Below, piece by piece: positions 1-6,574 of a DNA stretch of 9,512 bases. The notes beneath the pieces are model-generated. The model did no database searches, was not told where the DNA came from, and saw only the letters and a program-made list of their open reading frames with translations. Position 1 is the stretch's first letter, and each line of letters starts with the position of its first letter. This DNA is from Acidimicrobiales bacterium. Its GTDB lineage: Bacteria > Actinomycetota > Acidimicrobiia > Acidimicrobiales > Poriferisodaliceae. Both the position numbers and the translations under genes were made by a program. The stretch lies in contig JAHDHM010000043.1 in the NCBI GenBank assembly GCA_020631315.1, forward strand, positions 5,814-15,325, written 5' to 3'.

Positions 1-702
1 GGCGATCATGCCGGCCTTCGCTCCGAACTCGATCGACATGTTGCAGACCGTCATGCGGCCCTCCATCGAGAGCGCCTCGATGACCGGGCCGCGGTACTCG
101 ATGATCGAGCCGATGCCGCCGCCGGTGCCGATGCGACCGATGATCGCCAGCACGACGTCCTTCGCGGTCGAGCCCTCGGGCAGCTCGCCGTTGACGGTGA
201 TGGCCATGGTGCCCGGGACCCTCTGGGGCAGGGTCTGCGTGGCGAGCACGTGCTCGACCTCGCTGGTGCCGATGCCGAACGCGATCGCCCCGAAGGCGCC
301 GTGGGTGGCGGTGTGGCTGTCGCCGCACACGATGGTCATGCCCGGCTGGGTGAGTCCCTGCTCCGGGCCGATGACGTGGACGATGCCCTGGCCGGGGTCA
401 CCCATCGGGAAGTTGCGGATGCCGAACTCGGCCGTGTTGTTGCGCAGCGTCTCGACCTGCTTGGCGCTGATCGGGTCGGCGATCGGCTGGTCGATGTCGG
501 CGGTGGGGACGTTGTGGTCCTCGGTGGCGACCGTGAGGTCGGGGCGGCGGACGGTACGACCGCTCATGCGGATGCCGTCGAACGCCTGTGGCGAGGTGAC
601 CTCGTGGATGAGGTGGAGGTCGATGTAGAGCAGGTCGTGGTCGTCGTCGCTGTGGACGACGTGGCGGTCCCAGACCTTCTGGCTGAGCGTGCGTGGGCTC
701 AT
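1..702 (-). CDS. leuC: 3-isopropylmalate dehydratase large subunit, N-terminal half (runs off left edge)
   Basis: LeuC, with LeuD, isomerises 2-isopropylmalate to 3-isopropylmalate in leucine synthesis; the same enzyme also handles citramalate. It is a cytosolic [4Fe-4S] enzyme of the aconitase family. The minus strand is open from the ATG at 702 to the left edge, giving 234 codons of a usual 460-480. Seen: an N-terminus [16 protein letters not shown], the block [19 protein letters not shown] followed by [13 protein letters not shown], a glycine-rich IGTGGGIG, and [16 protein letters not shown] near the edge. These are the standard LeuC landmarks. The three Fe-S cysteines lie in the missing C-terminal half. 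A Shine-Dalgarno GGGAGA (713-708) six bases before the ATG fixes the start. leuD would be expected beyond the left edge. It is transcribed away from an IclR-type gene, with the likely operator between them. Confidence 0.97.
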   Translation of the reverse strand, partial: MSPRTLSQKVWDRHVVHSDDDHDLLYIDLHLIHEVTSPQAFDGIRMSGRTVRRPDLTVATEDHNVPTADIDQPIADPISAKQVETLRNNTAEFGIRNFPMGDPGQGIVHVIGPEQGLTQPGMTIVCGDSHTATHGAFGAIAFGIGTSEVEHVLATQTLPQRVPGTMAITVNGELPEGSTAKDVVLAIIGRIGTGGGIGSIIEYRGPVIEALSMEGRMTVCNMSIEFGAKAGMIA

Positions 703-743
703 CGGCTTCTCCCGAGGTTGCTCGTGGGTGCTGCGTACTGGCA

Positions 744-769
744 GTCTCAACATGTGAGACGCTAGTCTC
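744..769. promoter_or_regulatory. Probable operator of the IclR-type regulator in the leuC/iclR divergent region
   Basis: A perfect inverted repeat GTCTCA-acatg-TGAGAC lies at 744-760. A third half-site GTCTC follows at 765-769, so the middle half-site also pairs with it (GAGAC-gcta-GTCTC). The two like-oriented half-sites start 21 bp apart, about two helical turns. The array covers the space just upstream of, and into, the -10 of the regulator gene and lies 42 bp or more upstream of leuC. In Corynebacterium and Streptomyces the IclR-type LtbR/NdgR beside leuCD controls it from this kind of position. Binding here is inferred from position and symmetry only. Confidence 0.6.
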
Positions 770-774
770 GTCAC
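763..774 (+). promoter_or_regulatory. Candidate -10 element for a leaderless iclR transcript
   Basis: TAGTCT at 763-768 fits the actinobacterial TANNNT -10. Six bases separate it from the GTG at 775, so transcription would start at or next to the start codon, and there is no Shine-Dalgarno to serve that codon. A weak -35 candidate CTGGCA (738-743) gives a 19-bp spacer. The whole 12-mer TAGTCTCGTCAC recurs just before gltX. Confidence 0.5.
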
Positions 775-1425
775 GTGGAACCGATCCTAAGCGGCGTGGG
801 CGTGCTCGACAAGGCCCTGGGGCTGCTGCGCCATCTCGAGGGTGGCCCGGCCACACTCGCCGAACTGGTGGAGCGTTCGGGTCAGAGTCGGGCGACCGTG
901 CACCGGCTGTTGGCTGCGCTCTCGGTCCACGATCTGGTACGCCGTGCCGACGGACGTTATGCGCTCGGCTGGCGACTGGTGACCCTCGGTCGCGCGGCGG
1001 AGAACTCCGCCGACCTGGCCCAGCTGGCTCGCCCAGCACTGGAGCGCCTCCGCGAGGCATCGGGCGAGAGTGTGCAGCTCTACGTGCGCAGCGGTGACGA
1101 GCGGGTGTGCCTCGCCGCACTCGACTCACCGGACGAGCTGCGCACCGTCGTCCAGCCCGGTGCGCGTCTGCCGCTCGATCGCGGCAGCGCCGGGGCGGCG
1201 CTGGCCGGCGACGTCGGTCCTGACGGCTGGGTCGCGAGCATCGCGGAGCGGGCTGCCGGCGTGGCGTCGGTCAGTGCTCCGGTCCTCGACGGTGTGCACG
1301 TGGTCGCCGCGTTGGGTGTCTCGGGTCCGATCGGGCGGCTCGGTGACGATCCTGGATCGACCTACGGCTCGCTCGTCTTGTCGGCGGCGAGCGAGGTCTC
1401 GGCGGCGCTCGTCGGCTCCGCCTGA
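775..1425 (+). CDS. IclR-family transcriptional regulator, likely LtbR/NdgR type controlling leuC(D)
   Basis: A 216-residue DNA-binding regulator. Residues about 5-70 form a winged helix-turn-helix of IclR type: [16 protein letters not shown], the helix-turn-helix [22 protein letters not shown], then a wing ending in [13 protein letters not shown]. Residues about 80-215 are the effector-binding domain, with [24 protein letters not shown] family sequence (here beginning [15 protein letters not shown]) and [14 protein letters not shown]. It is somewhat shorter than the usual 235-260 residues, mainly in the effector domain. It is divergent from leuC, the arrangement seen for LtbR of Corynebacterium and NdgR of Streptomyces, which regulate leuCD and other amino-acid genes. 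The start is GTG, probably on a leaderless mRNA; a -10 and a palindrome lie directly upstream. Family assignment is secure, the leuCD target is inferred from context, and the effector is unknown. Confidence 0.9.
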   Translation: MEPILSGVGVLDKALGLLRHLEGGPATLAELVERSGQSRATVHRLLAALSVHDLVRRADGRYALGWRLVTLGRAAENSADLAQLARPALERLREASGESVQLYVRSGDERVCLAALDSPDELRTVVQPGARLPLDRGSAGAALAGDVGPDGWVASIAERAAGVASVSAPVLDGVHVVAALGVSGPIGRLGDDPGSTYGSLVLSAASEVSAALVGSA

Positions 1426-1429
1426 GCCG
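1413..1429 (+). terminator. Hairpin at the iclR stop codon, possible terminator
   Basis: CGGCTC (1413-1418) and GAGCCG (1424-1429) pair perfectly around a 5-base loop that reaches into the iclR TGA stop. No T-run follows. A second pairing, CCGCCG (1427-1432) with CGGCGG (1443-1448), overlaps the end of the convergent hydrolase gene. Only 7 bp separate the two stop codons, so these hairpins are the only visible candidates for stopping the converging transcripts. Hairpins without a T-run are common in actinobacteria, so this is tentative. Confidence 0.35.
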
Positions 1430-1432
1430 CCG

Positions 1433-2293
1433 TCAGCCGATTCGGCGGATCACCGACACGACTGCTCGCTCGAAGGCCGGGACGAAGCGCGCCGGGTCCT
1501 CCATGACCACCGCGTGTCCGCCGGGAACGAGATGGAGCGACCGCCCACCGAGTCGGGCGCCGAGTTCGCTCTGCCGGCGCAGGCTCACCACCTTGTCGTC
1601 GAGCGTCACGACCTGGGCCACCGGGAGGTCGAGGCCACCGATCCAGCGCCTGCTGTCGAACGCGCCCAGCTCGCTTCCGGCTTCGAGGATGCGTCGCCAG
1701 TCGTGGTGCTCGACCTCGGACACGGCCCACAGGCGCATGTCGCGGTCGTCGCGGCTCGTCATCAGCTTCACCGCGGCCTGGCGGCGCAGCTCGGCCGGCA
1801 TCGCCTTGGCCAGCGCGGCGGTCGGCGTGAGGCTCGCGAAGACGAGGTGCTCGAGGGTCGAGCTGCGGAACTCGGCGGCGGTCGCGCACAGCACGAGCCC
1901 GAGCATCCGACCTGGGTGACGGCGCCACACCAGCTGAGCGACGGCACCGCCCATCGAGTAGCCCACGATCACGGCACGTTCGATGCCGAGGACGTCGAGG
2001 ACGGCGTCGACGTCATCAGCGGCGTCCTCGAGCCGGAAGCGTTCTCCGGTACGCAGCCCTCTTCCGTGACCTCGATGATCGAAGGCGATGACGCGTGCGT
2101 GGCGTTCGAGCGCCTCGTACGAGGTCAACCAGTTCAGGTCCGACGTTGCCGACCATCCGTGCAGCAGGACGACTGGCGGCGCATTGTCCTTCGCACCTGT
2201 GTCACGGACGAACAGGTCGCCGCGTCCGGGCACCTCGATGCGTCGGCCGGGGGGCAGCGTCGCCTGGTCAGGCGGGCCCGACGGGGCGTTCAC
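1433..2293 (-). CDS. Alpha/beta-fold hydrolase
   Basis: A 286-residue soluble hydrolase of the alpha/beta superfamily; the substrate cannot be told from sequence. Seen: strand and oxyanion-hole motif VVLLHGW (41-47), DHRGHGRG (72-79), nucleophile elbow GYSMGG with Ser113, a likely catalytic Asp233 in TLDDKVV, and His260 in VPGGHAVVMEDP. The triad is complete, so the enzyme should be active. There is no signal peptide or membrane segment. The start is a GTG at 2293 with no strong ribosome-binding site. It lies 31 bases downstream of greA on the same strand, so the two may share a transcript, and it converges on the iclR gene with 7 bp between stops. The first 35 residues are proline/glycine rich and poorly conserved in appearance, so the true start could be slightly further in. 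Esterase, lactonase or haloperoxidase-like activity are all possible. Confidence 0.85.
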   Translation of the reverse strand: MNAPSGPPDQATLPPGRRIEVPGRGDLFVRDTGAKDNAPPVVLLHGWSATSDLNWLTSYEALERHARVIAFDHRGHGRGLRTGERFRLEDAADDVDAVLDVLGIERAVIVGYSMGGAVAQLVWRRHPGRMLGLVLCATAAEFRSSTLEHLVFASLTPTAALAKAMPAELRRQAAVKLMTSRDDRDMRLWAVSEVEHHDWRRILEAGSELGAFDSRRWIGGLDLPVAQVVTLDDKVVSLRRQSELGARLGGRSLHLVPGGHAVVMEDPARFVPAFERAVVSVIRRIG

Positions 2294-2324
2294 CGCTCGT
2301 CGATCCCGGTCGAACCGCGACGGC

Positions 2325-2795
2325 TCAGTGCTGTACGGAGACCAGCTCGACCTTCAGTTCAGCACCGTTCGGCGCCGTGAAGGTGATGGTCTGACCCTGC
2401 TCGGCACCTTCGAGTGCCTGCCCGAGCGGTGACCCCGGCGAGCAGATGTCGAGACCGTCGCGCTGTTCCTCGATGCTGCCGAACAGCATCTTCTCGGTGA
2501 ACGAGTCGCCTTCGTAGCGCAGTTCGACGATGCAGCCCGGCGTGACGACGCCCTCGGCCACGGCCTCGATGATCTCGGCGTTCTCGATGATGCCGGCGAG
2601 CTGCGCGATGCGGCCCTCCATCTTCCCCTGCTCCTCCTTGGCGGCGTGATAGTCGCCGTTCTCCTTGAGGTCGCCGAGGAGGCGGGCCTGTTCGATCTTG
2701 TCGGCGATGTCGATGCGCCCGCGACCGGTCAGGTCACGGTGTTCCTCGACGAGTCGGTCGTAGGCCGCCTGGGAGATGCGCTGGGTCTCTGGCAT
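2325..2795 (-). CDS. greA: Transcription elongation factor GreA
   Basis: GreA enters the RNA polymerase secondary channel and stimulates cleavage of backtracked transcripts. The 156-residue product matches the usual 155-165. The N-terminal coiled coil covers about residues 5-76 and carries the tip motif [19 protein letters not shown], with Asp42 and Glu45 at the places of the catalytic acidic residues of E. coli GreA (D41, E44). The C-terminal FKBP-like domain (about 82-156) contains [10 protein letters not shown], the [14 protein letters not shown] segment and a basic/aliphatic end [11 protein letters not shown]. The ATG at 2795 is chosen because [15 protein letters not shown] begins the family-like sequence; the frame stays open further upstream but that part is antisense to leuB. 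There is no good Shine-Dalgarno, and a -10 lies 7 bases before the ATG, suggesting a leaderless mRNA. It is divergent from leuB and followed by the hydrolase gene. Confidence 0.96.
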   Translation of the reverse strand: MPETQRISQAAYDRLVEEHRDLTGRGRIDIADKIEQARLLGDLKENGDYHAAKEEQGKMEGRIAQLAGIIENAEIIEAVAEGVVTPGCIVELRYEGDSFTEKMLFGSIEEQRDGLDICSPGSPLGQALEGAEQGQTITFTAPNGAELKVELVSVQH

Positions 2796-2802
2796 CCGAC
2801 CA

Positions 2803-2830
2803 ATGGTACGGCGGTGCGCCGGTCGCGCAA
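2803..2830 (-). promoter_or_regulatory. Candidate greA promoter
   Basis: On the minus strand TTGCGC (2830-2825) and TACCAT (2808-2803) are separated by 16 bp. Seven bases lie between the -10 and the greA ATG at 2795, so the predicted start of transcription is at 2796-2795 and the mRNA would be leaderless or nearly so. The -35 falls inside the first copy of the 27-bp direct repeat, so anything bound there would be expected to affect greA. Confidence 0.55.
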
Positions 2831-2839
2831 CGTCTGGCA
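2813..2839. repeat. Direct repeat copy 1 (greA-leuB control region)
   Basis: This 27-bp unit matches 2876-2902 at 25 of 27 positions; the differences are at 2826 (c/t) and 2830 (a/g). Each copy starts GGTGCGCCGGTCG and ends CGTCTGGCA. Within this copy TGCGC (2815-2819) and GCGCA (2825-2829) form a perfect inverted repeat with a 5-bp centre, the shape of a dimer-binding site. It overlaps the greA -35. Confidence 0.7.
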
Positions 2840-2875
2840 GCCGGGGTGGCTCCGGGGGCGGAGTGTCGCGGCGGG

Positions 2876-2902
2876 GGTGCGCCGGTCGTGCAGCGTCTGG
2901 CA
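2876..2902. repeat. Direct repeat copy 2 (greA-leuB control region)
   Basis: Second copy of the 27-bp unit, offset by 63 bp from the first, about six turns of B-DNA, so both copies face the same side of the helix. Its inverted repeat is imperfect (TGCGC with GTGCA). CAAGAT at 2901-2906, preceded by TG as in an extended -10, overlaps its end and is a weak candidate -10 for leuB. The copy may therefore lie over the leuB promoter as copy 1 lies over that of greA. Confidence 0.65.
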
Positions 2903-2908
2903 AGATCG

Positions 2909-2931
2909 CGGGCCGGACCGCGCCCGGCCCG
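2909..2931 (+). other. GC-rich hairpin in the leuB upstream region
   Basis: CGGGCCGG (2909-2916) pairs perfectly with CCGGCCCG (2924-2931) around a 7-base loop, ending 32 bases before the leuB start. No T-run follows and I see no leucine-rich leader peptide, so a classical attenuator is not supported. If leuB is transcribed from the CAAGAT -10, the RNA would begin near 2913 and the left arm would be only partly transcribed; the hairpin matters only if the start lies further upstream. Confidence 0.4.
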
Positions 2932-2951
2932 ACGTCGTGGCGCGCAGGCAC

Positions 2952-2957
2952 AGGAGA
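2952..2957 (+). promoter_or_regulatory. Ribosome-binding site deciding the leuB start
   Basis: AGGAGA six bases before the GTG at 2964 is the best Shine-Dalgarno in the region. It selects this GTG over in-frame upstream codons such as the GTG at 2877, which would add residues unlike any LeuB N-terminus. Confidence 0.8.
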
Positions 2958-2963
2958 ACAGCA

Positions 2964-3935
2964 GTGGCGCATCGAGTGGCCGTGATCGGCGGCGACGGCA
3001 TCGGACCCGAGGTGACCCAGGTCGCCCTGGACGTGATCGCCGCAGCCGGTGTGGAGCTCGACACGACCGAGTACGACCTCGGTGGCGCCCGCTACCTGAA
3101 CGACGGCACGGTACTGCCGGACGAGACGCTCGAGGAGCTGCGCGGGTACGACGCCATCCTCCTCGGTGCGGTCGGCGCGCCCGGCGTGCCGCCCGGCGTG
3201 ATCGAGCGCGGCCTGCTGCTGCGGATGCGCTTCGACATGGACCAGTACGTCAACCTGCGCCCGTTCGTGGCTCCGGGCCATGACTTCCTCGTGGTGCGTG
3301 AGAACACCGAGGGCACCTACGCCGGTGAGGGCGGGTTCTTGCGCAAGGGCACGGCGAACGAGATCGCCACCCAGGGCTCGGTCAACACCCGCATGGGTGT
3401 CGAGCGCTGCATCCGTTTCGCGTTCGACCTCGCGATGAGCCGTCCCCGCAAGCACCTCACGCTGGTGCACAAGACCAACGTGCTCACCTTCTCGGGCGAT
3501 CTCTGGCAGCGCACGTTCGACATCGTCGCCGCCGAGTACCCCGAGGTCGAGACGGCCTACAACCACGTCGACGCGGCCTGCATCTACTTCGTCGAGGACC
3601 CGGCCCGCTACGACGTCGTGGTGACCGACAACCTCTTCGGCGACATCCTCACCGACCTCGGTGGCGCCGTCTCCGGCGGCGTCGGCCGAGCTGCATCGGG
3701 CAACCTCGACCCGTCACGTCAGGCGCCGTCGATGTTCGAGCCGGTCCACGGTTCGGCCCCCGACATCGCCGGCCAGGGCATCGCCAACCCCGTCGCTGCC
3801 GTCATCTCGGCCGCGATGATGCTCGAGTTCCTCGGCGAGGACGAGGCCGCCGGCCGCATCCGTGCCGCCGTCGACGCGACCGCCGACGACGGCTCCACCG
3901 CAGAGATCGCCGCGGCACTCATCGCCAACCTCTAG
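2964..3935 (+). CDS. leuB: 3-isopropylmalate dehydrogenase
   Basis: LeuB oxidises and decarboxylates 3-isopropylmalate with NAD+ to 2-oxoisocaproate in leucine synthesis, and 3-methylmalate to 2-oxobutyrate in the citramalate route. The 323-residue product is in the range of actinobacterial LeuB (about 330-340). Seen: N-terminal [13 protein letters not shown], substrate-binding [18 protein letters not shown] (83-100) with arginines 87, 89 and 99, [12 protein letters not shown] (113-124), catalytic Lys170 in [13 protein letters not shown], Asp203 in [10 protein letters not shown], metal-binding Asp227 and Asp231 in [13 protein letters not shown], and the NAD-binding segment [18 protein letters not shown]. 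Related tartrate or isocitrate dehydrogenases share this fold, but the LLLRMR loop and the branched-chain gene context favour LeuB. It starts with GTG behind AGGAGA. ilvE follows after 76 bases and cimA overlaps ilvE, so the three may form an operon; greA is divergent. Confidence 0.96.
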   Translation: MAHRVAVIGGDGIGPEVTQVALDVIAAAGVELDTTEYDLGGARYLNDGTVLPDETLEELRGYDAILLGAVGAPGVPPGVIERGLLLRMRFDMDQYVNLRPFVAPGHDFLVVRENTEGTYAGEGGFLRKGTANEIATQGSVNTRMGVERCIRFAFDLAMSRPRKHLTLVHKTNVLTFSGDLWQRTFDIVAAEYPEVETAYNHVDAACIYFVEDPARYDVVVTDNLFGDILTDLGGAVSGGVGRAASGNLDPSRQAPSMFEPVHGSAPDIAGQGIANPVAAVISAAMMLEFLGEDEAAGRIRAAVDATADDGSTAEIAAALIANL

Positions 3936-4011
3936 CCCGGCGAACCTCTGAGCCCACGCTCCTCTTCGAACCAGCCACCCAACTGCACGCACCCAACGCG
4001 GAGACACCACG

Positions 4012-4926
4012 ATGCCCATCACCCCTTCCGAGAAGATCTGGATGGACGGCGAGCTCGTCGACTGGGCCGACGCCAAGGTCCACGTCCTGACGCACACGCT
4101 GCACTACGGCAACGGTGCGTTCGAGGGCATCCGGGCCTACGAGACCTCCGAGGGTCCGGCCATCTTCCGCCTCGCCGAGCACACCCAGCGTCTGCTCGAC
4201 AGCTGCAAGATCCTGGCGATCGACGTGCCGTTCTCCTACGACGAGCTGTTCGAGGGCATCAAGGAGACGGTGCGGGTCAACGGTCTGCCGTCGTGCTACA
4301 TCCGCCCGCTGGTCTACCTGGGCTACGGCGAGATGGGTCTGAACCCGCTGCCGTGCCCGGTCAACGTGTCCATCGCCGTGTGGCCGTGGGGCGCCTACCT
4401 GGGTGAGGAGAGCCTCCGCACCGGCGTGCGCATGATGATCTCGTCGTGGCAGCGTCACGACCCGAACGCCATGCCGCCCGCGGCCAAGGGCGTCGGTCAC
4501 TACATCAACTCCCAGATGGCCAAGGTCGCCGCGGTGAAGGCCGGCTACGACGAGGCCATCCTCCTGTCGCCCCAGGGCTTCGTGTCCGAGTGCACCGGCG
4601 AGAACCTCTTCGTCGTCAAGAACGGCGCCATCATCACGCCGCCGACGTCGGCTGGCGCGCTCGAGGGCATCACCCAGGACGCCGTGCGTCAGATCGCCGA
4701 GTCGCTCGGCATCGAGTACCGCACGGGTCACATCCTTCGCTCCGACCTGTACACCGCCGACGAGGCGTTCCTCTCCGGCACTGCCGCCGAGGTCGTCCCG
4801 ATCCGCAGCGTCGATGATCGCGAGATCGGCGACCGCGGTCCGATCACCACGCAGGTGCAGGAGGCCTTCTTCAAGGCCGTCCGTCGTGAGCTTCCCGGAT
4901 TCGAGCACTGGAACGAACTGGTATGA
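4012..4926 (+). CDS. ilvE: Branched-chain amino acid aminotransferase
   Basis: A PLP enzyme that makes leucine, isoleucine and valine from their 2-oxo acids and glutamate, the last step of all three pathways. The product has 304 residues, the length of the E. coli-type IlvE (309), and belongs to fold type IV. Seen: KIWMDGELVDWADAKVHVL at the start, HYGNGAFEGIRAY (31-43), the Schiff-base Lys159 in PPAAKGVGHYINSQMAK (same number as in E. coli IlvE), the cofactor-binding block VSECTGENLFVVKNG (191-205), and LEGITQDAV (218-225 region). GGAG at 4000-4003, eight bases upstream, supports the ATG at 4012. The 76-base gap after leuB is C/A-rich with no hairpin I can see, so read-through from leuB is likely. 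The TGA overlaps the ATG of cimA (ATGA), pointing to coupled translation. Confidence 0.97.
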   Translation: MPITPSEKIWMDGELVDWADAKVHVLTHTLHYGNGAFEGIRAYETSEGPAIFRLAEHTQRLLDSCKILAIDVPFSYDELFEGIKETVRVNGLPSCYIRPLVYLGYGEMGLNPLPCPVNVSIAVWPWGAYLGEESLRTGVRMMISSWQRHDPNAMPPAAKGVGHYINSQMAKVAAVKAGYDEAILLSPQGFVSECTGENLFVVKNGAIITPPTSAGALEGITQDAVRQIAESLGIEYRTGHILRSDLYTADEAFLSGTAAEVVPIRSVDDREIGDRGPITTQVQEAFFKAVRRELPGFEHWNELV

Positions 4927-6563
4927 GCGACGAGGCCACGACCCCCAACGTCGACCGCGTCGGTCGCCGCGATCCGTCGTGGCCCGAGCGCGTCGACATC
5001 TTCGACACGACGCTGCGTGACGGGGTCCAGTTCGAGGGCATCGCCGTCACGTCCGAGGACAAGCTGAAGGTGGCGCGTCAGCTCGACGAGCTCGGTGTGC
5101 ACTGGATCGAGGGCGGCTACCCGGGCGCCAACCCGAAGGACCGCGAGTTCTTCGATCGCGCCAAGACAGAGCTGACGCTCGACACGGCGCAGCTCGTGGC
5201 GTTCGGCTCGACCCGCCGGCCGAAGGGTCGCGTCGATCAGGACGAGATGCTCGAGACGCTCGTGTCGTCGGGCGCGGGCACCGTGTGCATCGTGGGCAAG
5301 TCGTGGGACTACCACGTCACCGAGGCGCTCCGGACGACGCTCGACGAGGGTCTGGCGATGGTCGGCGAGTCGGTCGCCTACCTGAAGGAACAGGGCCTGC
5401 GGGTCTTCTTCGATGCCGAGCACTTCTTCGACGGCTACAAGCGCAACCCCGAGTTCGCCCTCGGCGTCCTCGAAGCGGCGGCCGTGAACGGTGTCGACAC
5501 GCTCGTGCTCTGCGACACGAACGGCGGCTCGCTGCCCTTCGAGGTCGAGCGCATCGTGCGCGAGGTCGTCGGTCACTTCGACGTGCCGGTCGGCATCCAC
5601 ACCCAGAACGACACCGGCTGCGCCGTGGCCAACGCGGTCGCCGCCGTGTGCGCGGGGGCCACGCAGGTGCAGGGCACCATGAACGGCTACGGCGAGCGCA
5701 CGGGCAACTGCGACAACATGCAGCTGATCCCGAACCTCACCTTGAAGATGGGCATCGAGACCCTGCCCGCAGGACGGATGGAGCGGCTGACGTCGATCTC
5801 GCATCACGTCGCCGAGCTGCTCAACATGCCGCCGATGCACCAGCAGCCCTACGTGGGTTCGTCGGCGTTCGCCCACAAGGCGGGTCTGCACACCAGCGCG
5901 ATCGCTCGCCGTCCCGACAGCTACGAGCACGTCGATCCGTCGTCGGTCGGCAACGGCACTCGGTTCCTGGTGTCGGATCTGTCCGGCCGGGCCACCATCG
6001 ATCTCAAGGCCAAGGAGTTCGGCATCGAACTCGACGGGGCCCAGGCCTCCGACCTCGTCGACCGGCTCAAGCACCTGGAGCACGAGGGCTATCACTACGA
6101 GGCTGCGGATGCCTCGCTCGAACTGCTGATGCGCGAGGCCACCGGCTGGACCCGCGACTGGTACGACGTCGAGTCGTTCCGGGTGGTCACGGATCGTCGG
6201 GTCGACAAGAAGTTCGACACGGAGGCGACCGTCAAGGTCCTCGTCGGTGACGAGCGGCGTGTCACGGTCGGCGAGGGCAACGGTCCCGTCAACTCGCTCG
6301 ACAGCGCGCTGCGACAGGCGATCGGCGAGTTCTATCCGGAGATCTCGCGCATCCACCTGACCGACTACAAGGTCCGTGTGCTCGACAGCTCCGGTGCCAC
6401 GGCGGCGGTCACCCGTGTGCTGATCGACCAGACCGACGGCGAACACGTGTGGACCACCATCGGTGTGTCCGAGAACATCATCGAGGCGTCGTGGCTCGCG
6501 TTGCGTGACGGCATCGCCTACGGCCTCCTGCGTTCCGGCCGTGCGCCGGTCGCCGATCGGTAG
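4923..6563 (+). CDS. cimA: (R)-citramalate synthase, LeuA/CimA family
   Basis: CimA condenses pyruvate with acetyl-CoA to citramalate, the entry to the threonine-independent isoleucine pathway; LeuCD and LeuB carry out the next steps. The 546-residue protein fits the long CimA type (TIGR00977, about 520-540) rather than LeuA. The TIM-barrel domain begins with VDIFDTTLRDGVQFEGI (24-40; Asp28 metal ligand, Arg32 catalytic), then ARQLDELGVHWIEGGYPGANPKD, GKSWDYHVTEAL (125-136), VLCDTNGGSLP and NGYGERTGNCDN (254-265). Linker sequence HKAGLHTSAI follows, then a C-terminal allosteric domain (about 420-540), the usual site of amino-acid feedback. Odd: the usual HxHND metal motif reads HTQND (226-230), so the second His is Gln228, codon CAG at 5604. 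The ATG overlaps the ilvE stop. A 2-isopropylmalate or homocitrate synthase role is less likely given DTTLRDGVQ.EG and GKSWD. Confidence 0.93.
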   Translation: MSDEATTPNVDRVGRRDPSWPERVDIFDTTLRDGVQFEGIAVTSEDKLKVARQLDELGVHWIEGGYPGANPKDREFFDRAKTELTLDTAQLVAFGSTRRPKGRVDQDEMLETLVSSGAGTVCIVGKSWDYHVTEALRTTLDEGLAMVGESVAYLKEQGLRVFFDAEHFFDGYKRNPEFALGVLEAAAVNGVDTLVLCDTNGGSLPFEVERIVREVVGHFDVPVGIHTQNDTGCAVANAVAAVCAGATQVQGTMNGYGERTGNCDNMQLIPNLTLKMGIETLPAGRMERLTSISHHVAELLNMPPMHQQPYVGSSAFAHKAGLHTSAIARRPDSYEHVDPSSVGNGTRFLVSDLSGRATIDLKAKEFGIELDGAQASDLVDRLKHLEHEGYHYEAADASLELLMREATGWTRDWYDVESFRVVTDRRVDKKFDTEATVKVLVGDERRVTVGEGNGPVNSLDSALRQAIGEFYPEISRIHLTDYKVRVLDSSGATAAVTRVLIDQTDGEHVWTTIGVSENIIEASWLALRDGIAYGLLRSGRAPVADR

Positions 6564-6574
6564 GATCTGTCCCG

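Noticed and set aside
1070..2380. 436-codon plus-strand frame crossing the iclR end and the hydrolase gene
   Set aside because: It overlaps two well-supported genes in other frames and its translation is low complexity, rich in Ser, Arg and His, without a domain.
2646..2963. Upstream in-frame starts for leuB, including the GTG at 2877
   Set aside because: The extension overlaps greA and the control region, adds Arg-rich sequence, and has no ribosome-binding site, while AGGAGA precedes the GTG at 2964.
2796..3566. N-terminal extension of greA to an upstream start at 3566
   Set aside because: The added 257 residues are antisense to leuB and unlike GreA; the 156-residue form has the normal length and N-terminus.
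3919..4908. 329-codon open frame on the minus strand opposite ilvE
   Set aside because: Antisense shadow; ilvE carries all family motifs and a good ribosome-binding site.
4728..6446. 572-codon open frame on the minus strand, opposite cimA and ilvE
   Set aside because: It is antisense to two clear enzymes, has low-complexity Arg/Val/Asp/His-rich sequence typical of the complement of GC-rich codons, and shows no recognisable domain.
6541..6552. Third occurrence of GTGCGCCGGTCG, the 12-base start of the greA-leuB repeats, at the end of cimA
   Set aside because: It is coding sequence for ordinary residues, the rest of the 27-bp unit is missing, and such GC-rich words can recur by chance here.
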